Source of the DNA: Acholoe squamosa
Lineage: Eukaryota; Annelida; Polychaeta; Phyllodocida; Polynoidae
NCBI GenBank assembly: GCA_949317995.1
Contig: OX439044.1
Location: forward strand, 20,546,641 to 20,610,640
DNA: 64,000 bases
Reading direction: 5' to 3'
The notes beneath the pieces are model-generated. The model saw only the letters and a program-made list of their open reading frames with translations, had not been told where the DNA came from and ran no database searches. Made by a program: the position numbers and the translations under genes. Positions 15,201 to 30,200 of the stretch are shown here, in pieces (the stretch's first letter is position 1; every line of letters starts with the position of its first letter).

Positions 15201-18200
15201 CTTAAAACCTACCTGGTTGCCAGTATCTACTTTTATGAATAAAATATTGGATAAAACTGACCATACGATGAGGACGCCTTCAGATTCTTACCTGCAAAGA
15301 CAAAATAAGACAATCGGTCAACAAGTGCTCATCATAATGTAAGTGATTTTTTTTCTTTTATCATGATGAAAATATCAAGACAGCACTTAAAAGATAGGGG
15401 AAAAGAATATGTAACAAAGTTGTACTGTTTACAGCACCACCCTCTACTGGAGTGTATGCCAAATGTGAGAGTTGGCAACCCAATGGGGGACCGTAGTTAG
15501 TAGATTCAACAGGGCACTACTACTATGACAGATATGACAGCAATACCCATAGTGGCTCACAGCAGAGAGGTGGCTGTGAGTGTTTACCTAAAATACATTA
15601 TTATATCCTTTGCTGTGCTGGTAGACCCTGTTAATTGGTCTACAAATAGCTATGATCAATTTCACCTCAGCCACTCAAAACTCAACAGCCAATCATGGCC
15701 TGTAGTGATTGGTCTAGACATAGGGGCTACAGCTGATGCAATGTCTCTACCTATATGAACTGCTATGTAAACTAGGCAACTGGTTACACTTGGAATGGAT
15801 TTATATTGCATTTCACGGGAAAAATACTGTTCTAACCATACAATTTTGCTCATATTCTCAGGATCCACTTCTATTATCAACCCCATATTCCATACCAAAA
15901 TGCTGTACAATTACTATAGAAATGTATGGAAAAAATCACAAACTTCAAGTTCCCATTTCCACTACCCACAATTGAGCCACAGGATTTCACTCAAAAACAA
16001 ACAACATAATTAGACAACACTTTAGTACACTTCATTAAACTTTAATAAACTTCTAACGACCAGTTTCATCACAAATGCCATCAGAGTGATTACTCCTTTT
16101 TCTTGCCAACCCCCTCTCATAAAATGGGGGACCGACGTCATGTATGCTATTTATAGCTACAACACTCATGGTCCCCCATAATCATTATAGAAACGTTATT
16201 TGATGCTTTCTTCCTTTTAAACTAGAAGACTGAGCCGATACCACTGTTAACAAAACAAAACGAAACAAGCAGGCTATCATATGGTTGTGAACACCTTTTT
16301 TCCTGGAAATATACTGGCATATGATTCAGTCGAATACAAACAGAGGCTATGATTTGCCTGTTAGCATACGTTGCGGTACACGTCGTGATCTTAATCTCTC
16401 TAATATTCTATTGATCATTGATAACCAAAAAGAGTGGTATCTGTGCACAGTGAACATGAAGATGTTACAGGAGGAACAAAGTATCTCGTTTAACACATTG
16501 ACCCTTCCACCCTGCCCTCAAGAGACATAAATCGTAATCAAGCCCTGATACTAAAACAAGAACTGAGCAGGATCCTAAACCTACGGTCCACATTAACGTG
16601 TCCTTTCAGTACTAACATTTAGGTCCTAGCCCATGGTCTTTCCGACATGTTCTTTAAACGTACCCACACACCCTGTGCTCATCCTGACATGTTTAGGTGG
16701 CTTCCCCTTGAAGTTCAGCCCTGACCTTTCACTGACAGTTAACCTGAACACCTTGACGCCCCATTACCTGATGAGTTAGCAGCTTGAGGAGGCCCTCCAG
16801 GGTAGGATGAAATACCCGGGGTGCTGAGGCTGTAACACCTGGGGTGTTGAGGCTCACTGATCAATGCTAATAAGTGTACAACGTAAGGGTTGGAAGGAGA
16901 AAGGGACATTGTGTCCATACACGCCACGTGGTGATTCCACTCGATTTTACTACACTACAGTAAAGCACACTTAAGTGGCTTCAATTCACTTAAAGAATAA
17001 GTAATATTGCTATAATCGATTGAGACATTTTGCTTTTCAGGCAGCAAATCGTGCATATCAAATTGTAGTTACATATTAAAATACAATTACAGTTTATACC
17101 TTTTCTTATTTCACTCCTCATAATAAAAGGACTTCCAGTAATAGCAAATCTGACTGCCTTTCTCTCGTCTGTCTGTGGTACATTAATCAGGTTATTCCTG
17201 TACACATACAGAAAGTAAGGGCTGTATGACAAAAAGAATAGCCTCTTTGCACATTCACGGTGTTCCTACATATCGCATTTCCATATGTGAAACATCGGAA
17301 TACATTAGGGTGGAAATCTGAGACCTGTGCCAATTGGGTCGGTCCAGTGGTAAAAAAAAAAAGTTGAAAATACAAACTTTTTACCCCAGGTTGGGGCTTG
17401 TCTCTCTTTACACCTTCATAGTGGTATATCAATGTGGCCCAATGTTGTATGTATGTACTTTTATACTAAGGTGCAAAGTGGGTTCGTTATCTGCTCTACC
17501 TGAGGAGGCCTTACAACGACACCTGAATGCTGCACAGATCGATGATGAGCAGCTCTGAGCAGTCCAGGGAGCAGCTCAGTGTGTGGTGTCACCAGAACTA
17601 GCACCAGACCTATATTGTCCTCCACTATACAGCTATGTGTGTTCTACCTATAGGGCACTGTATGTAACAATACAGCACCAGACCTGTATTGTGCCCAATA
17701 TACAGCTATGTGTGTTCTACCTATAGGGTACTGTATGTAACAATACAGCACCAGACCTGTATTGTGCCCACTATACAGCTATGTGTGTTCTAACTATGGG
17801 GTGCTATATGTAACAATACAGCATCAGACCTGTATCGTCCCCCACTATACAGCTATAGGGCACTGTATGTAACAATACAGCACCAGACCTGTATTGTCCT
17901 CCATTTTACAGCTATGTGTGTTCTACCTATAGGGCACTGTATGTAACAATACAGCACCAGACCTGTATCATCCCCCACTATACAGCTATGTGTGTTCTGC
18001 CTATAGGGCACTGTATGTAACAAAACAGCACCAGACCTGTATTGTGCCCACTATACAGCTATGTGTCTTCTAACTATGGGGTGCTATATGTAACAACACA
18101 GCACCAGACCTGTATTGTGCCCACTATACAGCTATGTGTGTTCTAACTATGGGGTGCTGTATGTAACAATACACCACCAGACCTGTATTGTGCCCAATAT

Positions 18201-21200
18201 ACAGCTATGTGTGTTCTAACTATGGGGTGCTGAATGTAACAATACAGCACCAGACCTGTATTGTGCCCACTATACAGCTATGTGTGTTCTAACTATAGGG
18301 TGCTGTATGTAACAATACAGCACCAGACCTGTATTGTGCCCACTTTACAGCTATGTGTGTTCTACCTATAGTGCACTGTATGTAACAATACAGCACCAGA
18401 CCTGTATTGTGCCCACTTTACAGCTATGTGTGTTCTACCTATAGGGTACTGTATGTAACAATACAGCACCAGACCTGTATCGTCCCCCACTATACAGCTA
18501 TGTGTGTTCTACCTATAGGGTGCTGTATGTAACAATACAGCACCTGGCCATTTTGGCACTATAGTGACAGCAATGCGGAACAGTTACCAACAATTATATA
18601 GAGCTGCAGTAGTTGTTAATATTAAGAAATATCCCAAACAAAGAAGAAACGTACTCCATACATATTGTGCCCCCGCCATTTTGGATTTTGCCATCAACTG
18701 GCTAGGTATGTCGTCCTATCCGTAACAAATTTTCTCAATTTATTGTTATTAGGCCTGTTTTTGCATGGATCCATATTCTTCCTCGTAAACTATAATATAT
18801 TATGATTTCTTTACCATCCGCCATGTTTGTATCAAAGTGATACGCACTCGCAATGTTGTAAAAGTTTAACCGCTTGGAAGGGTTTTTGCAAAAACATTCC
18901 AAGACAAATGCAAATTATTTCATTGACAATTATGCTACTAGAATGATTTTGTTATATTTTTAAATAAGAAACATAGAGAAATGTCCAATATAACCATAGA
19001 AGGAAAAATAACATGCAATTTATGATTTTGTATTCAAAGTCCATCATGTATGTGACACCTGATCCGCCCAGAGCTGACACCCTAAGCTGACATCTCCATA
19101 GAAAAGCATTGAGTGCACAAATCATCTACACCAATTTTGAGGAGACATACTTTTTGAAACCTTTATATCAGAAAGATACGGACCAGGTAACAATTACACC
19201 TCTAGGATCCTGAATAAGTACACTATCTCATGACATGTGGATCAACAAGGCAAAACGTACCTTCGTGAAGGGCCTCGCGAAGGTACGTTTTACCTTGTTG
19301 ATCCACACATGTTTCATTTTCTCTCATATTTTAGCATTTTGATGTTATATGAGGGCAAAGTGACAGTCTCTTCCATTTTGAGTTCTTAATTTTCGCCATG
19401 GCACCCACCTGTCTCTCAAAACTTGGAAAAGTAAACTTTCCAAATTAATAACACAACACCAGACCTTTATTGTCTCCCACTATGCACAGCTGTCAGACCT
19501 AGATATTGTCTCTCACTATACACGACTTTTGTGCGGCTTATCTATGGGATGCTGTGTGTCACAATGACCACAAAACATTGTGTTAAATGACATGAGCGAT
19601 GATAACTGAGCCCAAACTGTACCTTTCCTTTATAGCTAAATGTAATGATATACAATTGTGTATGCCACTTAAGTGCATTAAGAATGAAGGAGAAGGGCAT
19701 GTTTTATTTTGCAATGCACATATCAGTGTTAGGCCCATTGGACAGATAACATACATTTGTGTACATGTAGGCAAAGTAAGATCTATGCGTATCTAGGCAT
19801 ACAGTGTGATATCTGCCCGGTCTGTTATGATGTAGATAACTTATCATCTATGATACAGTAGTAATCTATTGTTAATAGCATACCATCCACAACATACTAT
19901 AGCACTGATATGGCAGTAGCCCAGTATATCTGCTACAGTATGCAGTAGAGGTATACAATATATTCTATACCACCAGGGAACGTGGAGTCCCACCACTCTC
20001 CCTGATACCACTTACTGTAAGTACCCCCCCCCCCTCTCCAGACCCACCCCTCCTCCTCTCCTTTAAATATATGTCACTCTGCCAGAACTGTGGTCGTCAA
20101 GGCTACCAACTGTCTGTGCTTGTTCCCGGCGGGCCTGTGTCGATAACACACAGATCACATATAGTTGGAAGCAGCCTGCAGGGTACCAGCGGCATACGGC
20201 TGGTGTCCTCTCACCCCAGTCACGTCATGGCCATATTCTATGCTGACAAACACACCATGTCATAGATGTCTCGGTGGGACCCCCCCACCCCACCCCCTCT
20301 GCAATTCATCCAATTTTCCTCCAGTACCTTAAAGCACCTATGATTGCAAATTGTGTGCTCAGAATGTGCTTTACGTCCTGCAATATGTGGCTGAGGTAAA
20401 TGTTCGTATGGATCTACCAGTTAAATTTAAAAGAAAGAAGAAAAGTAACATATTTTTTTCCAGTTGGGCAGGAGAATGCCCTCCTTCCCTTACAAGAGAT
20501 ATAGGGACAGAAATATCATAGGACTTCCCGAAATCAGTTACCATTCCATCCCCCGCCCCTTCCTGCAAGTCTGTATCTTTGTATCACTGTTTACTTTGAC
20601 AATGTTCTGAGTTGTGTTAACGCCTCATCCTTTGAACTTTATATGGCCATAGTTTTATTCTTCCCCGGTTCAGAATGAATGGTAATAATTCAGATGGATT
20701 TTGTAGTGAAAATATAATGTTAATGTAAGTGCAACACATGGAAGTAATGGATAATGACAGGGAAAATACACATGAACTTCCCTTTCCATGATTTAAGAAC
20801 TGGAGTAAGAAGTACCCCACCAGGTAGTAACAGTGGGAAACTATTATCCAACCTATCTGTTATGTACATGTACACCAATGTTAACCATATGCCCTGTACA
20901 CATGACTTTTCTGCCAGGGTTGTGCAGGGGAAGACCAATGAAAGGATATTTTAGACGTACATACACAAACAAATTCTTTAACATCTGTACCGTATTCCTT
21001 CAACAGAAGAGGCCGCCTTGTACGTAAGGCCAAAAAAATAAAAATTGTTTGTTTCAGGTAACCCGACCCTAACTAGCAAATAGGGCCGGCCGGCCGACCT
21101 TAACTTTTGTTCTCCATTTTTAAAGAAAATATAGGTTTTTGGCCAAGTTTTTAGTCATATTAATGATCCGTGACTCGCCATGACTCACCCCTGAGTCAGT

Positions 21201-24200
21201 CTTTGAATCAGTTAGAAAAACTTTACAAAAATAAAAAAAAAATCCGACCTACCCTACCTAATTGTTTTCAGCATGTTACCTGAAACACACAACTTTTTCT
21301 TTGGCCTAAATTAGGACTATTCTTTGTCATGAAGATTCCTCACAAACAACACGACCCCAACCCTTCTGCCGTCCTTGGTAGCCAGTAGTAAAGCTGACCT
21401 GAGACAAATCCCATTACCTGTGGTCCGTGTTGTCTTTTCCTATATTGCCATGGTGAGAGGCACCCCACACCTCACCTCCCTGCCCTCCAGCCTTTTCCAC
21501 ACTCTCCTCATATCACACATCTACTTATGCATACATGCTCGTTTTCCAAATTTTTATATAAATCAATGGACTTTTTTTCTAATCATTTTTTATTCTTTCC
21601 TTGAAAATTTCAATTCGGTGAATTGGAAATTTGAGGCAGAACAACTTATACTGCCACTAAGATATCTAAACAATTTTATATGCTAAACTATGACACAGAG
21701 ATTACAAATATTCCTGCTCATTCTATCTATATTTAATTGAGTCTGACCACATCAGGTGGATCTAAAATGAACTTCATTGTTCCTCCATACCAAACATCAC
21801 CTACCACCCCTTTCTCCAGGTCCTGTGTACACTATCTGTACAGGACCAATGATCCCTGAATGGATGGTGAGATTTGGGCATGTTTGTCCCAAACACTAAG
21901 GATGGTCAATAAGTCGATCCTCCAGGAAGAGCCCCAGCAATGCTTCACTCGGAATGGTATAAACACAGTGAGGCTGTGCTGCCACGAGACAGGAGGTGGC
22001 AGTAAGGCAGGCAGTAGTCTCTGTATACTACAGGTATATCTCATCTAAAGATATTTGGAAGGGGAGGTTTTTTTTTAAACAACTTTTATTGCACAAAATA
22101 CAGCTCCGTGGTAATGAAAGTATAACTGGTTATAATGTTCAAGTTCTAAGGTAAATCATTTTAAGCATGTTTCTAGATCAGCTCCTTATTACAGTAAAGT
22201 CGTAAAGAGGTGCTAAAATGAGAGAATTTCTCTGCAGTAGGTTAGAACAAATCAGAGATGTAGACAGGTAGATTTGTTTCTCGTTGGAGTAGCTGTATTG
22301 ACGTGCTGCTAGCCCGCTGCTACAGGGAGGAATTGGCCTTTATTGGGATGCGGTGGTAAATATGACATTGTTATCTCTGCAAAAGGATACTGTGATATAA
22401 ATACTGGTATTGTATTAGGAGATGTAATGTAGTCACAGAACATCTAGAATCATCAACTCACATTGTGAACATACATGTACCTAACGGACAAAACATTCTC
22501 ATAAGCTTTGCCAGTTTTGTCAGTATGACTATCTAGAGCATAATTGTCCTTAAGAGAATTGGAGGTCAAAGATTATTATTTCTAATATGTGTAGTTATAC
22601 ATACATTCTGTGGGTATTTCGTCGATGACCTCTTTTTTGTGTTAACCTGTGTTAGAAGGTTAACAATAAAGAGTTAAACATCGAGCTGGTAATACAGTGC
22701 TTGCTGGGCAGTGATGTGTACATCCTACTATAATATAGGTATAAATACTAGAATGTATCAAATGTCCGCTACGCTATGTACCGGTAATGATGTAGAGATC
22801 ACAACGCCCGTGTGTCTGTGCTGGGTGTCAGGCTGTGTAATATGTACTAGGCCTAAAAGAAAATTGTGTTCATGTATCCCGACCGACCCTACTTTTTTTT
22901 GGGCCGACCCTTTCTTTTTTTTAAAGAAATCTTACAAAAACTGTAAAATATATCAGATATTTTCCCAATATAGGCATATTTGGTATCAAATTAAAGCTCA
23001 AGATGTCAGGAATACAGCTTGCCTTCAATATTCACACTTGTGAAAAATCCGAAATCTGTTTGGCAAATTTGTTCTTACTTATGGCCATTAAGTTACCCCC
23101 CCCCCAAAAAAAAAAAAAAATAATAATAATAATAATTGTGAAAAAAAAAGAAAAATCCGACCTACCTACCCTATTTTTTTGGCTATGTTACCTGAACACA
23201 AGATTTTGTTTAGCCCCCATCAACCACCAATAAACTACACAGCAAAGGGCACTGCTCTGATAGACTAATTTCATACATGACCACCATCGCTATGTGTACG
23301 GTTTTTTTCCTTTTCATTCTTTGTAATCATCTACAGCAAGGCTCTCTTTAACATTCTCATCAATACCCATTTAATGCTGTTATAATGCTATTTTTCTTAC
23401 AGAAAAATATTTGGGGTTTACATCATTGACAGAAATATGGCTTCAGATGCTGTGTCTCCCCACTTGGCATAAAAACTTTACGTTAAAAAAACACGTTTTT
23501 ATTGGTTTCCCTAATGGTTATTTGGTTGAAGATTGGTTGAAAAAACGTTTTTTGCCAAGTGGGTCTTGAATCTAATAACGACACATGTAGTACAGTTGTA
23601 TACAGGCCCCATCAACCGCGACCCCCACCCCTCATCAAAAATATGCTTCCTACGCCACACGAAAGTTATATCAATGTGTCTGTCTTTATCATACATTCAA
23701 AGGACGATTAACTCCTATTTCCACAATATCTAACCAGAACCCTTAAATCACCTCCATTTCAGTTATCATTGGTGCTACACTCCGCCCACAAGGGTAGTAA
23801 TTTGGTACAGTTGTCCTGTCACATGTTTCTATGTCAAATGGTATTAAATGGCTCACTTCAGTGTTCTGCGGGGTTCGAACGGATGTGGCAAGGACAAGCC
23901 TGTCATTTTAACTCTTTCACTCCAGGACGTACCCTTATTACATGACCCACATCTCACATGTACACTAGGTTCTTTTGGGTATAAGTATATATCTGATTCT
24001 AGAATGTTACACTCTTCAAGTCCATCCACTAAAATCATTATCAAAGAAGCACCGTGTTTAGTATTATAACCACAACATGAAGTACCGTAATCTCTCGCGT
24101 ATAAGATGCGTCCTCTACGCCAAACAAAATGCTGGTGCGTCTTATAGCATACTCTCAAGTTGGGGGTGCGTCTTATACGAGGGGTAATTTTACTATAGAA

Positions 24201-27200
24201 CAGTACTGGATTTACAAAACTGGTACCTAAGAGGTGCGTCTTATACGCGAAAATGCATGTGCTGAGTTTGGGGTGCGTCTTATACGCGCAGCGCGTCTTC
24301 TATGTGGGAGATTACGGTAAATGTAATAGTTTACCACCACATTATCACTGCTGTAATAACCTATCTTGCTCTCATACATACACTGAACAGTGTGTCAACA
24401 TAAATGATTCAATTTGGCACTCTCTAGACCGGACATTCTACATGTATACAGGTCCTGGGTATATATAAGGCACTCTGTCCCATGCCATAATCGATCTCAA
24501 TCTTTGCTTCTAGGTGACCTGGAAGTAAACTATCACAGATGGTCACAAACTGGGAGAGAGCTACTGCTCATGAGTAGCTCATATTTCTACTATGAGCTAC
24601 TCAGATACAAACCAATGAAAAAAAATATCTACTCTGATCTCTGCTCGAGCTCACTGGTTTTCTACCTGTACCACACTGGGTCAAAATAACTCTTTGTGCT
24701 CTCAAAGGCAGGATTAGGCTTTGGCCTATTTATAAAGCTCAGTCTTTGTGACAGAGAGCAGCTCAATCTCCTAACACCTACATGGCCTCAGAGCACTGGA
24801 GGAGACAGGGATCCAGGGACCAAATCTGTGTTGGGAGAATGGGCTCTGTGACCAATAATATCCATTTATATAAGGGTTATAAAAACTGCAGGTACTGTTA
24901 CCGCCGATGTGCTAATAGGTTCTCTCCACAGCCATAAGATTCGCCATGCAAGGATACACTCACAGGTGTAGCTTATAACATACAGATTACACCCGTTCAT
25001 TCTGACCAATTTCCACTAATATCAGCTCATTGTTTGAACTGTAAGGGCTGATCCATAAATTATGTCAAGCTTTTTTAGGCCCTTTTCACCCCTTTGTAAC
25101 GCTTTTACTTAAGAAATATACAGGAGCCATGGACATCCCCACCCCCTCCGACATCACAATTACAGGTAATGATTAAAAGAATAATTTTTTCGACGGTCCG
25201 ACTATCGGAAGTATCCGACTCGACAGTGCATGCATTTTCACAGAAAGAATCATGGGCGAATTGCTTAGGCAATTTCTAGTTCATGGCATAGATCTAACAT
25301 AACTGGCAACCACGTACCTTAAACCTGAAACCCTCACCAATACCCTTTATCCAATCATCAAGAAAGCCCTCTGCCATAGTATCACTAATGCATGAGGGTA
25401 ATGGGATATGGATCAATGGAACCCATTTCTTCCCATCGATTAGGCAGCGGCCTGGGTTAGGACGATTACAACTTATTATTCCCTCAATAGCCAAGAAGTG
25501 GTTGATTACATAAATATACCTTAATATACAGTGGAACAGATAGATAAGGGGATCGATAACCTGCCTGATGGAATCATTACAGTATCAGTTTCATGGCACT
25601 GAGCTACTGACCTACTGATCCAAATAGCAATTGGACACCAATATATTTTACTTTGATTGTGGTGGTATCATCAACTACCTACTGATTAGAGTCCCGATAG
25701 TACAGTTACAAACATACAATGTAATTCTGTTTACCGTGGCCATCCGGTGTACACACAATATCATTTCAGGACAAATGCCAGCTGTTTCAGGTGCCCTGGA
25801 TCTATAAAGAATACTATTGCGAGTCGCAGCTTTTTTTGAAAGAAAAAAAAAACAGGCACTTTAGATGAATGAATATAAAAAGGACTATATTTACAAATAC
25901 ATTTTTCCATTACGACAATTTCTCTAATTCTAGATATACTTTTATTGCGCATTACTGCAAATCCTCGTCAGTGGATGTTATACAAACGTGGTACCCCGAC
26001 TATTCCCAAGGTGGGATTAAATGTTTATAGAGATCAATCAAAGGTTTGTGGCGTGGGGATCGTTTTGAGTTTGGTGCGGTTACTGGAGGTGCAACATCCA
26101 AACCTCCAATTACAGCCTGACTTGATGGTTTCCTATCACACAACTGACAAGTTTCTTTATATCTTGCAGGATACGATTTCTTATTTTCCGCCATATCAGC
26201 ACACACATTTGAAACAAATATGATATAAAAATATGCAGAATATTTCAACTGTGTGGATTTACGCCCTAAAGGCTTCCAGTTCATCTCCAATAGCAAGCTC
26301 TCCAACCTAAACTACCCATCCCCTCCCACTCCAGCGTCCAGATACCGCTTTCAATCTCATATGTATATACGTGAGCGCCTCTGGCAAGTCGTGAATTAAA
26401 TATCAATCTCCTCACACAGTACAGGGTGTGAAACACCTCCTAAATGTAAGCCATACAGTCCACTCTGTATGAATGATGGGCACCTCAATGAGCTGCTCTC
26501 TCAGCGTCTGGCACCGACTCAATTGGCACGAGCAGCTCACACCCTCTGTGCTCTTTGGCCTCAGAGTGGGCCGGGTAACAAGTTATTGTAGCCCCACCTC
26601 ACACAGGAGAGGGAGGCAGGTCAGCCCAAAAACCCTCCTCCAGGGTTTCTTTTTTTCAACTACCGGGGTAATAGCACAACCCGGCCTACCTTACAGACAG
26701 AAGGCTTAGATTGCCTTGACATTTCAATTCCGTCATTCTCAAAGAAATAGGTTGGTCACAATGGCGTTTAAGGTTATTTAGACTACTTCATAGTGTTTAT
26801 TAAAATACCATCGGATAATTAGTATCATATAATAGATGGAAAGTCAGGTTTTCCATTATAGATTATTTTGCAATGACTGCAAAATCAATGAAAAGATGGG
26901 AAAGAAATCAACTCTTGACTCCTAATGATGACGAGCTGTTGAATGGCTGAACGATGAAGTCCTGCATTGTCATCTCTTATCATCTGACTAATAATACCCT
27001 AAAGAAACTTCCAGGAATAATAACAAGGAAGGCTTTCCACGATCCTTCCTGAAATAGATCGTAAAGACAGGGCTCTGTCTGGTTGTGTGAGAGTTGTAAC
27101 TTGGTATCTCTAATTACGTGCACGCGTCATTAGTCATTTAAGGGCCGCATGATGCTCACAATTTGTGTTCTTTACCTATTCGCCCTGATGTACCAGTGTA

Positions 27201-30200
27201 GCACTAGGGTACTCACCAACACTGAATTGAAGCATCATGAAGGGCCAGTGGATAATTGAAACTAGTGCGTTAACGCACTATGCTGCCATCAAAGGGTTAG
27301 GACCGTCATCAGTGCTGTGAGCAGTTTTGAGCAGCTCTGTGAGTTGTGTGAGCTGCTCGCTGGGAACATGGCTTGGCTGGGCCAGCTCCGTTTTTAGGTA
27401 TCAAAATGCAGACAGAAAGAGCAGTTACTCTGAAACAACCGTGTCGGATTGCCAGCCCAGACTCACTCTTGTCAGCCATAACACTGCACTGCTGAGGAAA
27501 ATATTCATTGTAATGCTTCTAATATCTGACGATTGATTGGCAGTGCATTTATATGACAAACACTATGATTTCATGATTTGAATTATATTTCCGGATTCTG
27601 TCTACATATAAATCACTTTCAGAACTATTCACATTATACCTTTCAAATTACCTTCCAATCATTTTCCGTATGTATATATGATTACCGTATTCGTTCTAAT
27701 AAGCGCACATGTGCGGAAATTTAATTGTTACATTCCCAAAACATCAATACAAAATTAATTCTAATAAGTGCACCCACAACAGCCTAAAAATCGATGTTTT
27801 TGCCCTCAAAAATGATGGCTTTTGCCCTCAAAATCGATGTTTTTGCCCACAAAATCTCTGTTATTGCACTGTATTTGCATAATGTTAGGTCCCAATAGGT
27901 GGGGTGTGCGCCTATTAGAGCATGTGCGCTTATTAGAACGAATACGGTTTTGGCTTTTATCCATTCAATTCATGCACTATTAAAGTATTTTGTAAAAGGT
28001 ACCATTATAACGACAAGTCTCCCATTGTGAGAACAGGTACTTTATGGTATTTAATACACGTATGTGGACATGGCATAAAAGCCAGTCTAACTGAATCTAT
28101 TGGTAAGGCAGCTTGTCTATTTTACATTCACACCAAGCTAGCTGGATTGCGTGGCACCGTTAAGATGCTTCCATTACACAGGAGGAGAGCCCGGAGGCAG
28201 TGACCCCAGCCCCTGGAGGAGGGATCCCAGACATGGCAGACATGACACCTTGTGGTCGGTGTCACTCCAGGATCAATGTCTCCTTCCCTCACAAATAGAT
28301 CACACTGGAGGACAACTGGAGGAAGGGACAGGACTGGAGGAATGGAGAGGAGCCTGCTCCCCCTTTTGACTCCGCCACACTCCCTCTATCGCAGAGCCTT
28401 CGTTGTGTTAAATGTATTTGTTTATATCGAGTACTATATAAATTTGTATATTATTATGGCTCGAAATATATTGTGAATAGGTGTGATATCATATGTATAG
28501 TCTTAAAATACTAGAATTGCATGAAAGAGAAAAAGAACCTTGTGGAAAATAACACATGCAACGATGGAGAAGTTAAGCTATAAGGGTTACTAGATAACTC
28601 TTTCGTTATCTGCAAAAAGCTGGTGTTGAGATGTTGTTTTGTGTTTTCTTTTTCGTTATCATAACTCACATGGAAGGGGCGGTGTCCTTTATGTGTTTAT
28701 GAATAGGGGTGTGAAACAATTGATAATATCCTTCTCATGGGAAGTGTTCCTGTCGAATATTCATTTTCAAACAATAGCATACTCTATCTAACCGCCGCCC
28801 CCTTTTCAATATTGTGATGGAGTGCATACAATAACAGAGATCGCTCAGCCAGCCTAACTTTAGGTTCAATAGACACCATAAGGGGCCCCCTTGACTTTAA
28901 TTGTCATCAATGATAAAACTGTGTGAGTTAGATGCAGCCAACAGGCCCATATTACATTAATTATGTAGCATCGGGTACTTTTTACACACTCGTTCTACAA
29001 CAGTAGGGGGCGGGGAGGAGGGAGCGCTCACTCCTTAAAAATAACATTTTAGTCACAATAGGGGTTCTGCTCCGGTCCAGGGTGAAAGCTTGGCCTCCAG
29101 CCTTGTCTACTGAACTCTTCAGTGAGTCACTAACATGTGCCTGACCCCACACTATGGGGACATGGGTCTCCTCCCACTGCCAATTAACGTGGGTTATCTA
29201 CTTTGGGTAGATATGGTTATAATTGCGGTATTTAATATTCTTTTGGGTTAGTCTGTACGTTAAAAAGTCAAATGTTGACAGATTTAAACATCTCATACCG
29301 GATATTTATTGTCACATAAATTAACAGAAAACGGTTTTCATTTTATGTTATGCTAAATGTAAAACTTTATCTGCTGTGCCAGTAGGGTCAGAGCTGTTTA
29401 AATTAAAGAAATCGGCATATTTGTCACATCCAACAGGCATTCATATAAAGGGCAAACTACATGTCATAAACCACAACACATGCAGCCATATATGCATCAA
29501 CTGTAGGATGAAAGTATTAAGGCTCCCTGCTGTCAGTTCACAAATAGGATTTACATGAATTGGATGAAGCCACTCTTTTTTCACCCTACTCCCAATTTGT
29601 GACCTAATTAGTGGTGCCCCAAACGTCAGTGGCTTTGTCTGAGGATTGGGGATGGGGAGCGGGGGAGGGGCTCATATCAGGGTTTATACCACGATTTCGG
29701 GACTTCTGGTGGGTTTATATGCAGTTTAGCCGTGCATTATTCTGCATATACCACACATGTGCATTTTTGAAATTTTTGGTATATACTTTTTCGGGGTCAA
29801 GTTGGACTTAGAATATTTTTGGAAATTATGGCAGCTATACAAAGTTAATCTAGCCATTTTCCATTGTGAAAAATCGTGCAAACTCATATGAGGATTGAAC
29901 CCCGGCCGCAGTGGTGGTAGGCGAAGGCCTTAGCCATTGCGCCACACTGAACGGTGATGAAATCCAATGCGAAAGTAAATAAATTCTAACCTGAGGTCCT
30001 AGTGCTACATTTCCAGTCAGTTTTCGTCTTGATTCTAAGCTTGTCATGTTATAATATCGAAATCCCAAGAAGTTTTCGATCCATAGAAGAGGAATGCGTG
30101 CTAATTTTCTCCATTTTCTTCGATATAAATAAGAATCCATTGATTTTTCCATCCTACGCGAGTCGCGGCCCGTGGCCGCTCTGCGCGAAGCCATTGTTTT

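Larger units (their letters stand above)
13099..17600. other. Intron sequence, few features
   Basis: Apart from the tandem repeat at 14466 and the MITE fragment near 15045, only a GAGCAGCTC pair (17547-17555, 17569-17577) just before the minisatellite. No exon found. Confidence 0.5.
18546..21025. other. Intron sequence, few features
   Basis: Contains the 19.2-kb hairpin and minisatellite remnant. A C run (20019-20030) and a GC-richer block at 20070-20270 are visible; a 64-codon plus-strand frame there (LCQNCGRQGY) is not recognised. Confidence 0.4.

Noticed and set aside
16766..16774. Fourth hammerhead core (CTGATGAG)
   Set aside because: No GAAAC with a pairing stem follows.
17601..18545. 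CRISPR-like or coding repeat array
   Set aside because: No unique spacers; 73-bp units are not a multiple of three and frames contain stops.
25294..25494. Possible minus-strand exon ending in donor AAG|gtacgt
   Set aside because: No convincing acceptor, no recognised protein, and ANKS1 exons 1 and 2 already join in phase without it.
28165..28290. Possible plus-strand exon (EESPEAVTPAPGGG...)
   Set aside because: Ends in a stop without donor or poly(A) signal and lies in ctggagga-rich low complexity.
29885..29955. tRNA gene on the minus strand
   Set aside because: A and B boxes are present, but acceptor and T stems do not pair; called a SINE fragment instead.
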